From: Ferrimonas kyonanensis DSM 18153 | Lineage (GTDB): Bacteria; Pseudomonadota; Gammaproteobacteria; Enterobacterales; Shewanellaceae | Length of the DNA: 64,000 nt | Assembly: GCF_000425405.1 (NCBI RefSeq) | Contig: NZ_KE384367.1 | Location: forward strand, 39,011 to 103,010 | Direction: 5' to 3' | Shown here: piece by piece, positions 26,740 to 36,083 of the stretch | Position numbering within the stretch: the stretch's first letter is position 1 | How the letters are laid out: each line of letters begins with the position of its first letter | Notes under the pieces: generated by a model | What the model was told of the DNA's origin: nothing | Databases searched by the model: none | What the model saw: only the letters and a program-made list of their open reading frames with translations | Translations under genes and position numbers: made by a program

Positions 26740-26760
26740 GACACCGTGCCAACCCCATAA

Positions 26761-26790
26761 AAAAAACCGGCCATGGCCGGTTTTTTTTTG
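26761..26790. terminator. Two-way terminator after ppaC
   Basis: Stem AAAAAACCGGCC / GGCCGGTTTTTT with loop AT and flanking A and T runs. It can stop both ppaC and the convergent lipoprotein gene ending at 26797. Confidence 0.93.
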
Positions 26791-26796
26791 TCCCTG

Positions 26797-27657
26797 TCAG
26801 TCACCGCTGATGGTAAAAGTCTGGTAATCGTAGTGCCCATCCGGTAACACCGTTGCCAGCCCGTACTCACCATTGGTCAGCAGGGTATACACCGCCGAAT
26901 CCCCCAGCTTGACCTTGTCCGGGGTATTGAGTTTCCACTCGTGCTCAATCTCTTGCAGACGCCCCGGGTGGCTCTGGCCACCCAACAATGAGGTCAGCGC
27001 CCAGTAGGTGTACTCGGTCACCATGCAGCTGTAATCGCAGCTTTCATCGTCGTAGGTGTACCAGGCGCCATCGGGGTAGCTGGCCGGGATCGACTCAAAA
27101 CGGCCACCGCGGGCCTGATCCATGGCATCGGCGATCTGCGATTCCGCCACTTCGCCGAAGATTTTCGGATACACCGAGGCATAGCCCTCATGGGTGATCA
27201 GGTGCAGCACCTCCTCCAGGGTGGCGTCAAACTGGCCCGGCGTCGATCCTTGCGGATGCACCTCTGAACCATACAGATCCTGAAACGCTCCCCCTTGCGG
27301 TAGCCCTTCCCCGACCGTTTCCAGGTCCGCTTCATCTGGCACCATGATCAGGGTGGCCCGCTTGTTGACCAGAGCCTCTACCACCGCCTGATTGTCTGCC
27401 AGACCATTTTCATCATTATCCAGGTACTGGGCCATCACATTGGCCGCATGCAGCATCTTGGCTTTATCGATGTTGCTGGTGGCCCGAATGCTCACCCCAA
27501 ACACACTGGTATGCAACGGAAACGCTTTTTCCAGCGCGGCGTTCCCCTTATCCGGAGTCGGGGTGGGGGCGGGGCTGCTCGAGTTACTGCTGCTGTTGCA
27601 GCCGCCCAGAGTCAGTACTGCCAGGGCGGTCAACACAGCCCAAGGTTGTGCGCTCAT
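26797..27657 (-). CDS. Lipoprotein with HxxxHE motif, function unknown
   Basis: Lipoprotein of 286 residues: signal ending LTLGGC with lipidated Cys20, then a Ser/Pro-rich linker. The mature part has EEVLHLITHEGYASVYP, where HLITHE could be a zinc-type site, and two cysteines in DDESCDYSCMV. I do not recognise the family. ATG 27657 is chosen because GGAGG lies just before it and the lipobox is then at the right distance; a longer frame upstream is not supported. It is divergent from the nuclease-like gene at 27824. Confidence 0.6.
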   Translation of the reverse strand: MSAQPWAVLTALAVLTLGGCNSSSNSSSPAPTPTPDKGNAALEKAFPLHTSVFGVSIRATSNIDKAKMLHAANVMAQYLDNDENGLADNQAVVEALVNKRATLIMVPDEADLETVGEGLPQGGAFQDLYGSEVHPQGSTPGQFDATLEEVLHLITHEGYASVYPKIFGEVAESQIADAMDQARGGRFESIPASYPDGAWYTYDDESCDYSCMVTEYTYWALTSLLGGQSHPGRLQEIEHEWKLNTPDKVKLGDSAVYTLLTNGEYGLATVLPDGHYDYQTFTISGD

Positions 27658-27823
27658 AGCGCCTCCTGTTGTGCCTTTAGGTAAACAAAGTGTTATCGGC
27701 AGTATCTCAACCTGCGGAGACTGCCGGGGTAAGGCCCAGCAAGCGCAAGTAAGCCTTTGTAAGCTCTTTGTTTGGCCATTGGCTATGCTAACTGCAGCGA
27801 TTGTCACCGTCACAGGAGTCGGC

Positions 27824-28219
27824 ATGCCCATTCGAACTACCGCCACCAAGGCCGGTACCCACCAGGCCCTGATCAACACCTCGTTTGAAAGCCGGGTAAT
27901 TTCATGGCTGATGCAGGATGGCTGGCAGGTGTTTACTCCGGTGCTGGACAACGGTCACGCCACCGACATCCTGATCTCGGACGGCCCCCATTTTCATCGG
28001 ATTCAGGTGAAAACTGCCGAGGCCAAAGGGGATGATCACGTGATAGAAAATCGTTGGCGGGACAGCCACGTCAATGTGGTGGTGTACTTTGCCCGCAACT
28101 CAAACTGGGGCTACGTGATGCCGGCGTTTGACGACCCCAGGCGGCCAATGAATCATCCCCAGCATCAGAAATTTGAGCAGGGTAAGAACGCCTTCCTAAA
28201 GGCATTTCACAAGCTGTGA
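27824..28219 (+). CDS. Stand-alone PD-(D/E)xK nuclease-like protein
   Basis: Protein of 131 residues. The region NTSFESRVISWLMQDGWQVFTPV then ATDILISDGPHFHRIQVKTAE gives the order Glu...Asp...QVK seen in PD-(D/E)xK folds of resolvases, restriction enzymes and homing nucleases. No DNA-recognition domain or methylase is nearby. CAGGAG precedes ATG 27824 by 5 bases. The target is unknown; it could be a housekeeping or defence nuclease. It is a single gene between a lipoprotein gene and metY. Confidence 0.6.
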   Translation: MPIRTTATKAGTHQALINTSFESRVISWLMQDGWQVFTPVLDNGHATDILISDGPHFHRIQVKTAEAKGDDHVIENRWRDSHVNVVVYFARNSNWGYVMPAFDDPRRPMNHPQHQKFEQGKNAFLKAFHKL

Positions 28220-28387
28220 CCCCCTTGAACGGCGGCGCCCCAGCAAAACCGACCGCCCCCTGCCACTGCAGCAGGGCGATGACTTCATAACCAATTCCGG
28301 GTAGTTATTTACCATTTTTGACTATTTATTAGCCTCCATTGGGTGGTATGTTTAAAGGTTCCACTAGTAGAAACAGGAAGTAAGAGC

Positions 28388-29665
28388 ATGAAGCTGGAGT
28401 CCCTTGCCCTGCACCACGGCTATGAATCTGAAGCCACCACCAAGGCGGCGGCGGTGCCGATCTATCAAACCACCTCCTACACCTTTGACGACACTCAGCA
28501 CGGGGCCGACCTGTTTGACCTGAAGGTCGCAGGCAATATCTACACCCGCATCATGAACCCGACCACCGCGGTGCTGGAACAGCGTGTGGCAGCCATGGAA
28601 GGCGGCATTGGCGCCCTGGCACTGGCGTCAGGCATGGCGGCCATTACTTATGCGATTCAGTGCTTGTGCGAAGTGGGCTCCAACATCGTCAGCACCAGCC
28701 AACTTTATGGTGGCACTTACAACCTGTTTGCCCACACCCTGCCAAAACAGGGGATTGAAACCCGAATGGTGTCGGCGGACGATTTCGATGGCTTTGAGGC
28801 CGCCATCGATGCCAATACCAAGGCGATTTTCTGCGAGTCCATCGGCAACCCTGCCGGTAATGTGGTTGATCTGAAAAAGCTGGCGGACATTGCCAATCGC
28901 CACGGCGTGCCACTGATCGTCGACAACACCGTCGCCACGCCCTTCCTGTGCCGCCCCTTTGAACTGGGTGCCCACATCGTGATTCACTCACTGACCAAAT
29001 ACATCGGCGGTCACGGCACCGCAGTGGGGGGCATCATTGTCGATTCCGGTAAATTTGACTGGGTGGCCAACAAGGCCCGCTTCCCGATTCTCAATGAACC
29101 GGATCCCTCCTACCATGGCGTGGTGTACACCGAAGCCTTAGGGGAAGCCGCCTTTATCGGGCGTTGCCGAGTGGTGCCGCTGCGCAATACCGGCGCCGCT
29201 ATCTCGCCCCATAATGCCTTTTTGATCCTGCAAGGACTGGAGACCCTGGGGCTAAGAATGGAGCGCCACTGCAAAAATGCCGAAAAACTGGCGGCCTACC
29301 TGACCGATCATTTCAAGGTCAAATGGGTCAACTACGCCGCCCTGCCCAACAGCCCCTATTTCGAGACCTGTAACAGCATCTGTGGCGGCAAGGCCTCAGG
29401 CATTCTGAGTTTTGGCATCAAGGGCGGACGTCAGGCCGGTGCCCAATTCATCGATGCCCTGAAGATGATCCTGAGATTGGTCAACATCGGCGACGCCAAA
29501 TCCCTGGCTTGCCACCCGGCCACCACCACTCACCGACAACTCAATCCGCAGGAACTGGCGGCCGCCGGAGTCAGTGAAGATCTGGTGCGCATCTCTGTGG
29601 GCATTGAGAACATCGACGACATCATCGCCGACGTCAGCCAGGCCCTGGACGCCGTGGAGTCATAA
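28388..29665 (+). CDS. metY: O-acetylhomoserine sulfhydrylase
   Basis: Cytosolic PLP enzyme of 425 residues in the Cys/Met metabolism family. It makes homocysteine from O-acetylhomoserine and sulfide. PLP lysine is Lys204 in HSLTKYIGGHG; SGMAAITYAI and YGGTYNLF are family blocks, and the long insertion after residue 220 separates it from cystathionine synthase. AGGAAG lies before ATG 28388. Use of free sulfide fits a bacterium with sulfur-compound respiration. No MetJ box was recognised upstream. Confidence 0.9.
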   Translation: MKLESLALHHGYESEATTKAAAVPIYQTTSYTFDDTQHGADLFDLKVAGNIYTRIMNPTTAVLEQRVAAMEGGIGALALASGMAAITYAIQCLCEVGSNIVSTSQLYGGTYNLFAHTLPKQGIETRMVSADDFDGFEAAIDANTKAIFCESIGNPAGNVVDLKKLADIANRHGVPLIVDNTVATPFLCRPFELGAHIVIHSLTKYIGGHGTAVGGIIVDSGKFDWVANKARFPILNEPDPSYHGVVYTEALGEAAFIGRCRVVPLRNTGAAISPHNAFLILQGLETLGLRMERHCKNAEKLAAYLTDHFKVKWVNYAALPNSPYFETCNSICGGKASGILSFGIKGGRQAGAQFIDALKMILRLVNIGDAKSLACHPATTTHRQLNPQELAAAGVSEDLVRISVGIENIDDIIADVSQALDAVES

Positions 29666-29674
29666 CCTGTCTCG

Positions 29675-29698
29675 GCCCGCTCCGGCAACGGGGCGGGC
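29675..29698 (+). terminator. Hairpin after metY
   Basis: Ten-base stem GCCCGCTCCG / CGGGGCGGGC with one G-T pair and a GCAA tetraloop. No T run. It touches the end of the convergent DUF7661 gene. Confidence 0.5.
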
Positions 29699-29910
29699 TA
29701 GAGGCGGCGTACCGACGGATGGCGAGGACTGGCTCGCTCATGAAACACGTCATCCAGATACCGTCCCAGCTCCGCCTCGGTCAACTGCGGTGGAATCACC
29801 ACCTCGTACACCCGCGCCCGAGCGCCGGTGTCGGAGTCGCGAAACAGCCACCACTCGCCCTCTTTCCTGAGCACCGACATAGGCGTTCCAAACACATCAA
29901 ACCTGAGCAC
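29698..29910 (-). CDS. DUF7661 family small protein
   Basis: Protein of 70 residues, start GTG 29910 with GGAGGAG 6-7 bases before it. The sequence runs LRFDVFGTPMSVLRKEGEWWLF then YEVVIPPQLTEAELGRYLDDVFHE and ends RHPSVRRL, the pattern of a small conserved family in marine gammaproteobacteria. No signal peptide. Function unknown. It is downstream of, and on the same strand as, the Tsx-type gene, but a terminator lies between. Confidence 0.68.
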   Translation of the reverse strand: MLRFDVFGTPMSVLRKEGEWWLFRDSDTGARARVYEVVIPPQLTEAELGRYLDDVFHERASPRHPSVRRL

Positions 29911-29970
29911 GGCAGTCTCCTCCTGTGGACGCAACACCAGTATCGAGCAGTGACCACCACACAGGCAACA

Positions 29971-29996
29971 AAAAGGGGCCCTGTGGCCCCTTTTGT
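29971..29996. terminator. Two-way terminator after the Tsx-type gene
   Basis: Stem AAAAGGGGCC / GGCCCCTTTT with loop CTGT and a further A run on the 5' side, giving a T run on the minus strand. It lies 13 bases past the stop of the Tsx-type gene. Confidence 0.88.
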
Positions 29997-30008
29997 CATC
30001 GCTACCGG

Positions 30009-30752
30009 TTACAGGTGATACTTCACAATGAACGAGTAGGTGTTTTGATCGATGCCGTCGACACCGTATTTGTTCTGCCAGTAATCGTACTCAATACCCA
30101 CAAACAGGGTATTGGATTTGGCTTCTCCAAACAGCGAACGGCCCAGGTCGTACTTGATCTGTGGGTTAAAATGCAGGTTCTCTTGGTAACCGTCATTATC
30201 GGCGGCCACCACCCAATCGATGAAACCGTCGACCACCAGGTTGGCATCGCCAACCGGAATGTCGACCCGGAATACCGGCGTCAACTGCCAACCGTCACTG
30301 ATATTGTCGTCATTGATGGCATCACGCTTATAGGCATTAAGCTGAAAGTAGGTGAAACCAGGCAGGGTCAAATCGGCACCGACACCATAGAGGAAGCTCT
30401 CCACCGGGCCCTTTCCGGTTTCATAGGTCAACGCCAATGACAGATCGGTCACCGGCCCCATGCTCAGATCCTTCCCCAGCATCTTTCCAAAGCTGAAGCG
30501 AGGCGAGATTTCGCCGTAAGAGGCCGACTCACTGGTGCCGTTAAAGTCGATGAAATCGTAGAAGGCAAACCAGTCGCCATAGCTCCACGCTCCAGCCGTC
30601 TCCAGAGTCAACGTGGTCTGACGATGTGATGGAGCCAGATCATAGTCTTCACCGTGCAACACGGTGGCACTGGCGTCCCACCATTGGATTGGGCTTTCGG
30701 CGTACGCAGACGTGGACGCCAGCAAAGCCAGCGCCAGGGTGATTTTCTTCAT
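30009..30752 (-). CDS. Tsx/OmpK-type nucleoside-specific outer-membrane channel
   Basis: Outer-membrane beta-barrel of 247 residues with signal MKKITLALALLASTSAYA. After cleavage the protein has the Tsx features: aromatic pairs (IQWWDASATVLHG), alternating strands with SYGDWFAFYDFIDF and GDANLVVDGFIDWV, and an ending FIVKYHL. Tsx proteins admit nucleosides and deoxynucleosides. ATG 30752 is chosen from the signal peptide; longer forms lack one. Nucleoside uptake or catabolism genes are not adjacent. Confidence 0.82.
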   Translation of the reverse strand: MKKITLALALLASTSAYAESPIQWWDASATVLHGEDYDLAPSHRQTTLTLETAGAWSYGDWFAFYDFIDFNGTSESASYGEISPRFSFGKMLGKDLSMGPVTDLSLALTYETGKGPVESFLYGVGADLTLPGFTYFQLNAYKRDAINDDNISDGWQLTPVFRVDIPVGDANLVVDGFIDWVVAADNDGYQENLHFNPQIKYDLGRSLFGEAKSNTLFVGIEYDYWQNKYGVDGIDQNTYSFIVKYHL

Positions 30753-31685
30753 TGTAGGGTCTACCTTGTTATTGCCGCCGGCCTGCATGGGCACCGCGGT
30801 CTCATTTTTGTTGGGTGTACAGAGTCGCCGACGGTGGCTGCATAGACGCACCGGAACGGCAGTAAAACCCGCGCAATATAGAGAAGAATCCCCTCAGACA
30901 CAAAAATTTTCACACAATCGCAGTAAAGAGTGTCCGCCAGCGCCAACTCTGGCCATTTCTGAGACCGGGATCCTATTGCACGTTTACCTCTTTGTAACAT
31001 TGCGCTTTCGGGGACAGCGATAGCACCTGCCTTAAGGCCGCCAGGCCACCCCTATGACCAAGGGACAACAACGGCCCTGGGCCATCAAAGACACAGCCAC
31101 GACCACTTTGAGGATTGAAAGCGCCCGGAGACCTCGAACGGTCGGTCCTGATCAAGGAAGCAACAGTGGAATGAAAACGGATAAAGAGTGATGAAATCCC
31201 CATAGACAGATTGGCAGGAAAAAACTAATGCCAAATATGTCGAGTCTAAATAATACTGAATGAAGCCTGAATATATTGGCAATTCCACACCGATGTTATT
31301 CCCACTAAAGTTACCATTTAGCAAAGCTTTTTGTTGACAATATAAAGTTTCTATGAGCACTCAAATCGGCTATCGATCATCGCCGAGAAAAGATAAACCA
31401 CTGAAAATAAACAATATTTATTTACTGAAATATCAAGATGCAGAATATGAACGAGATTTCCCGAGCCGAAGAAAACCAAATTTTCTGACTATTCAACAAA
31501 ACCGCAACAGTGATGAATTTACCCTGTGTGGCTATTTTATCTGTTTACACTTTTCCTGTTCTCTTCAGCTTGTTTCATCCCCAGCAAATATGAGATAAAT
31601 GCACCATCATCAAAAATACTTTCAAATTTTTGCGCCCTCGGCTGTGCCTTGGGCGCAGAGTGCACCATTCTGTTTAGGAGTCCTG
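30753..31685. other. Long intergenic region, AT-rich in its right half
   Basis: 933 bases between the divergent Tsx-type gene and the efflux operon. No convincing gene. From about 31170 to 31640 it is clearly AT-rich compared with the rest. The two frames of 80-90 codons here lack ribosome sites and known folds. A TTGACA at 31334 lacks a fitting -10. It may hold a long regulatory leader for the efflux operon or a decayed insertion. Confidence 0.5.
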
Positions 31686-32831
31686 ATGCGGCAAACGCTG
31701 AAAATGGCTGCAGTTATCTCTGCAGCATTATGGGTAACGGCTTGTAACTCAGAGGGCAAGGGCCCTCAAGGCCCAGCTGGCCCACACACTACCGAAGTTA
31801 ATGTCATTACCGTCGAGCCGCAGTCGCAGGAGATCACCGTTGAACTGCCCGGACGTACCCGTGCCTTTATGAAAGCTGAGGTCCGTCCCCAGGTCAGTGG
31901 CGTCATTGAAGCCCGCAGCTTTACCGAAGGCGGCAATGTCACTGCCGGCCAGTCTCTGTACCAGATCGATGCCGCCCCTTATCAAGCCGCACTGATCAGC
32001 GCCAAGGCCGACCTGGAACGAGCCAAGGCCAATGAAATCTCCACTCGGGCAACCGCCGAGCGCTACCGCGAGTTGATTGGCTCCAACTCCATCAGCAAGC
32101 AGGACTTCGATCTCGCCGAAGCCGCCTACCTGGAAGCCAAGGCCAGCGTCGAGATGGCCAAAGCGGCCATCAACCAGGCAGAAATCAACCTGGCTTACAC
32201 CAAGGTGGAAGCTCCCATCTCCGGTCATATCAGCCGCTCCGGCGTAACACCGGGTGCTCTGGTCACTGCCAACCAGTCTCAGGCCCTGGCCCAGATCTCT
32301 CAGCTGGACCCCATCAACGTCGACATCGTTCAGTCCAGTACTGAAATGCTCAAGTTGAAAACCCAACTGGCCTCCGGCGCCCTGCAGCAATCTGCAACCA
32401 CTGAAGTAACCTTGATCCTCGAGGATGGCAGTGAATACCGCCACCCTGGCAGCCTCAAGTTTGCCGAAGTCACCGTCGATGAAGGTACCGGCTCCGTTAC
32501 CATGCGGGCCGAGTTCCCGAACCCTGACGGCGTTCTGCTGCCAGGCATGTTCGTTCGGACTCGCATGACCGTCGGCACCGATCCCAGTGCCATCCTGGTT
32601 CCACAGAAAGCCATCAGCCGTACCCCTCGAGGAGAAGGCCGAGCCATGGTGGTCACCGCCGACAACAAAGTCGAAGCCCGCAACGTGACCACCGCTCAGG
32701 CGATTGATCACCAATGGCGTATCCTCGACGGCCTGCAGGCCGGTGACAAGGTGATCACCGAAGGGTTGCAACGTGTACGTCCCGGAGCCTCGGTGACGAT
32801 TCAGGAAATCACTGCTCACGCAGCTAACTAA
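31686..32831 (+). CDS. RND efflux periplasmic adaptor lipoprotein (AcrA/MexA type)
   Basis: Membrane-fusion protein of 381 residues with a lipoprotein signal (LWVTAC, Cys20). It has a barrel-sandwich half (GRTRAFMKAEVRPQVSGVI), an alpha-helical hairpin (about 85-160), the second lipoyl half (INLAYTKVEAPISGHISRSGV) and a beta-barrel. It joins the inner-membrane pump to an outer-membrane TolC-type channel, which is not encoded here. AGGAG precedes ATG 31686 by 6 bases. The pump gene follows by 12 bases, forming an operon. Confidence 0.92.
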   Translation: MRQTLKMAAVISAALWVTACNSEGKGPQGPAGPHTTEVNVITVEPQSQEITVELPGRTRAFMKAEVRPQVSGVIEARSFTEGGNVTAGQSLYQIDAAPYQAALISAKADLERAKANEISTRATAERYRELIGSNSISKQDFDLAEAAYLEAKASVEMAKAAINQAEINLAYTKVEAPISGHISRSGVTPGALVTANQSQALAQISQLDPINVDIVQSSTEMLKLKTQLASGALQQSATTEVTLILEDGSEYRHPGSLKFAEVTVDEGTGSVTMRAEFPNPDGVLLPGMFVRTRMTVGTDPSAILVPQKAISRTPRGEGRAMVVTADNKVEARNVTTAQAIDHQWRILDGLQAGDKVITEGLQRVRPGASVTIQEITAHAAN

Positions 32832-32843
32832 CGGGAACGATAC

Positions 32844-35800
32844 ATGGCTCGTTTTTTCATCGATCGCCCCATCTTTGCCTGGGTGATCGCCATCATCGTG
32901 ATGCTGGCGGGTGCGCTGGCCATCACCACTTTGCCGGTGTCTCAGTACCCCAGCATTGCGCCGCCGACCATTGAGATCAATGCCACCTACCCGGGTGCCT
33001 CGGCCAAGACAGTGGAAGATACGGTTACCCAGGTGATCGAGCAGCGGATGACCGGTCTCGACCATCTGCGCTACATCGCCTCTCAAAGTGACAGCTTTGG
33101 TAACGCCACCATTACCCTGACCTTTAACGCCGAAGCCGATGCCGACATCGCTCAGGTTCAGGTTCAGAATAAGTTGCAACTGGCGATGCCGTTGCTGCCC
33201 CAGGAGGTTCAGGCCCAGGGCATCAGCGTCAACAAAACCAGCAGTGGCTTCCTGATGGTTCTGGGCTTCGTGTCCCAGGATGGCTCCATGGATAAGGCGG
33301 ACATCGCCGACTACGTGGCCGCCAACATTCAGGATCCCATGAGCCGGGTCGCCGGTGTGGGTGACATCACCCTGTTTGGCTCTCAGTACGCCATGCGCAT
33401 CTGGTTGGATCCGCTGAAACTGAACCAGTTCAGCCTCTCCACCAATGACGTGGTCGCCGCCATCCGGGAGCAGAATGCTCAGGTTTCCGCCGGCCAGCTG
33501 GGCGGTACCCCCTCGGTACAGGGCCAGGAGCTCAATGCCACGGTGTCGGCGCAATCTCGCCTGCAGACGCCACAAGAGTTCCGCGACATCGTGCTGAAGT
33601 CCGACTCCAGCGGTGCCAAGGTGTTCCTGGGTGACGTTGCCCGGGTGGAAGTGGGCGCCGAAAGCTACTCGGTGACCTCGTTCTACAACGGCCAGCCGGC
33701 CTCCGGCCTGGCGATTCAATTGGCCACCGGCGCCAACGCCCTGGATACCGCCGAACGAGTCATGAGCCAGATCGAGGAGATGAAGCCATTCTTCCCTCAG
33801 GGGCTGGATGTGGTACTGCCGTTTGATACCACTCCGTTCGTCGGCAAATCCATCGAAGGCGTGGTCCACACCCTGCTGGAAGCCATCGTCCTGGTCTTTT
33901 TGATCATGTACCTGTTCCTGCAGAACTTCCGTGCCACCCTGATCCCGATGATTGCGGTACCGGTAGTACTGCTGGGTACCTTCGGCATTCTGGCCGTCAC
34001 CGGTTTTTCCATCAACACCCTGACCATGTTCGCCATGGTGTTGGCCATCGGCCTGTTGGTGGACGACGCCATCGTGGTGGTAGAAAACGTCGAACGGGTG
34101 ATGTCCGAGGAGGGCTGCAGCCCGCTGGAAGCCACCCGTAAATCCATGGACCAGATCACCGGCGCCCTGGTAGGCATCGGCCTGACCCTGTCGGCGGTGT
34201 TTGTGCCCATGGCCTTCATGTCCGGCTCCACCGGCGTGATCTACCGTCAGTTCTCCATCACCATCGTCTCCGCCATGGCGTTGTCGGTGCTGGTCGCGAT
34301 CATCCTGACACCGGCCCTGTGTGCCACCATGCTCAAGCCGATCAAAAAAGGCCATGCGCATACCGATAAAGGCTTCTTTGGTTGGTTTAACCGCACCTTC
34401 GATCGCTGGACCAATCGTTACGAAGGCACCGTGGGTGGCATTCTGAAACGCACCGGCCGAGTGTTCTTCATCTATCTGGCCCTGGTGGTTGCCACCGCCT
34501 GGATCTTCATGCGGATGCCGACCGCCTTCCTGCCTGATGAAGATCAGGGGGTGATGTTTGTGCAGGCGATTCTGCCACCAAACTCCACCCAGGAAAGCAC
34601 CCTGCACGTGCTGGACAAGGTCGAAGAGTACCTGCTGGAGCAGGAAGGTGACTCGGTGGAATCAGTATTCACCGTCTCCGGCTTCTCGTTTGCCGGTATG
34701 GGTCAGAACATGGGCCTGGCGTTCGTCAACATGAAGCCATGGGAAGAGCGCACAACCGCTGGCAGCGATGTCCAGTCGGTCGCCAACCGGGCCATGGGCG
34801 CATTCTCGCAGATCAAAGAGGCGATGGTGTTTGCCTTCGTGCCTCCGGCGGTACTGGAACTGGGCACCGCCAACGGTTTTGACCTCTACCTACAGGACAA
34901 GAACGGTCAAGGTCACGATGCCCTGATGGCCGCCCGTAACCAGCTACTGGGTCTGGCGGCGCAAAATCCCAACCTGGTGGGCGTTCGCCCCAATGGTCAG
35001 GAAGACGCGCCCCAATACCAGCTGCACATTGACCACGCCAAACTGCGGGCACTGAGCCTGAACATCAACGACGTCAATGCCTCCCTCGCCACCGCCTGGG
35101 GTAGCTCCTACGTCAACGACTTCATCGACCGCGGTCGAGTGAAGAAGGTGTTTGTTCAAGGCGAACCGGAATACCGGATGCAGCCGGACGATCTCAACGC
35201 CTGGTACGTGCGCAACAGCCTGGGTGAGATGGTGCCCTTCTCCGCCTTTGCCACCGGCAGCTGGGAGTACGGCTCGCCACGCCTGGAACGCTTTGGCGGC
35301 CTGCCGGCACTGAACATTCAGGGGGCCACCGCGCCCGGCTTCAGTACCGGTGCCGCCATGGACATTATGGAAGACCTGGCCAAACAGTTGCCTCCGGGCT
35401 TTGGCATCGAGTGGAACGGCCTCTCCTATGAAGAGCGCTTGTCCGGCAATCAGGCGCCAGCCTTGTATGCCCTGTCCATTCTGGTGGTGTTCCTGGTTCT
35501 GGCGGCGCTGTATGAAAGCTGGTCGGTGCCTTTTGCGGTGATACTGGTGGTGCCATTGGGCGTTATCGGCGCACTGCTGGCAACCTATGGCCGCGGATTG
35601 TCCAACGACGTATTCTTCCAGGTGGGGCTGCTGACCACCGTCGGTCTGGCCACCAAGAACGCCATTCTGATTGTGGAGTTTGCCAAGGAGTACTACGAAA
35701 AAGGTGCCGGCCTGATCGAAGCAACCCTGCACGCGGTCAGAGTCCGTCTGCGGCCGATTCTGATGACCTCTCTGGCCTTTGGCCTGGGGGTAGTACCGCT

Positions 35801-35996
35801 GGCCATCAGTACCGGTGTTGGCTCCGGGGCTCAGAACGCCATTGGTACCGGCGTACTGGGCGGCATGATGAGCTCCACCTTCCTGGGGATCTTCTTTATT
35901 CCGTTGTTCTTCGTCATTATTGAGCGCCTGTTCAGTAAGCGAGAGCGCCAGGCCAAACACGCCATTGGTGAAGCAAAAACCGAGTCTGAAATCTGA
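32844..35996 (+). CDS. RND efflux pump, HAE1 type (AcrB/MexB)
   Basis: Inner-membrane proton/drug antiporter of 1050 residues, the usual length. N terminus [23 protein letters not shown] is typical. The proton-relay Asp pair lies in [21 protein letters not shown], and 12 membrane helices with two large periplasmic loops are visible. It exports drugs, detergents and similar compounds with the adaptor upstream. No local regulator gene lies beside the operon. The 44-bp terminator repeat lies just past the stop. Substrate range is unknown. Confidence 0.93.
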   Translation: MARFFIDRPIFAWVIAIIVMLAGALAITTLPVSQYPSIAPPTIEINATYPGASAKTVEDTVTQVIEQRMTGLDHLRYIASQSDSFGNATITLTFNAEADADIAQVQVQNKLQLAMPLLPQEVQAQGISVNKTSSGFLMVLGFVSQDGSMDKADIADYVAANIQDPMSRVAGVGDITLFGSQYAMRIWLDPLKLNQFSLSTNDVVAAIREQNAQVSAGQLGGTPSVQGQELNATVSAQSRLQTPQEFRDIVLKSDSSGAKVFLGDVARVEVGAESYSVTSFYNGQPASGLAIQLATGANALDTAERVMSQIEEMKPFFPQGLDVVLPFDTTPFVGKSIEGVVHTLLEAIVLVFLIMYLFLQNFRATLIPMIAVPVVLLGTFGILAVTGFSINTLTMFAMVLAIGLLVDDAIVVVENVERVMSEEGCSPLEATRKSMDQITGALVGIGLTLSAVFVPMAFMSGSTGVIYRQFSITIVSAMALSVLVAIILTPALCATMLKPIKKGHAHTDKGFFGWFNRTFDRWTNRYEGTVGGILKRTGRVFFIYLALVVATAWIFMRMPTAFLPDEDQGVMFVQAILPPNSTQESTLHVLDKVEEYLLEQEGDSVESVFTVSGFSFAGMGQNMGLAFVNMKPWEERTTAGSDVQSVANRAMGAFSQIKEAMVFAFVPPAVLELGTANGFDLYLQDKNGQGHDALMAARNQLLGLAAQNPNLVGVRPNGQEDAPQYQLHIDHAKLRALSLNINDVNASLATAWGSSYVNDFIDRGRVKKVFVQGEPEYRMQPDDLNAWYVRNSLGEMVPFSAFATGSWEYGSPRLERFGGLPALNIQGATAPGFSTGAAMDIMEDLAKQLPPGFGIEWNGLSYEERLSGNQAPALYALSILVVFLVLAALYESWSVPFAVILVVPLGVIGALLATYGRGLSNDVFFQVGLLTTVGLATKNAILIVEFAKEYYEKGAGLIEATLHAVRVRLRPILMTSLAFGLGVVPLAISTGVGSGAQNAIGTGVLGGMMSSTFLGIFFIPLFFVIIERLFSKRERQAKHAIGEAKTESEI

Positions 35997-36005
35997 CACT
36001 GACTG

Positions 36006-36049
36006 CAGACAACAAAAAGCCCGGCAGATGCCGGGCTTTTTTATGGATG
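36006..36049. repeat. 44-bp direct repeat, copy 1 (two-way terminator)
   Basis: The 44 bases are identical to 39757-39800, in the same orientation. The core is a hairpin AAAAGCCCGGC-AGAT-GCCGGGCTTTT with A and T runs. It terminates the RND pump gene and, on the minus strand, the flotillin operon. Confidence 0.95.
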
Positions 36050-36083
36050 TCGCTACCATGGCGACGACATCCCTTGCGAGGCG

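Noticed and set aside
31085-31598. Two frames of about 80-90 codons in the AT-rich gap (one on each strand)
   Set aside because: No ribosome site, no recognisable fold, and composition explains the open frames.
31749-34607. Very long open frame on the minus strand (952 codons) opposite the efflux genes
   Set aside because: It is antisense to two intact RND genes, is rich in His, Gln and Gly, and shows no domain. Such frames arise from codon bias in GC-rich DNA.
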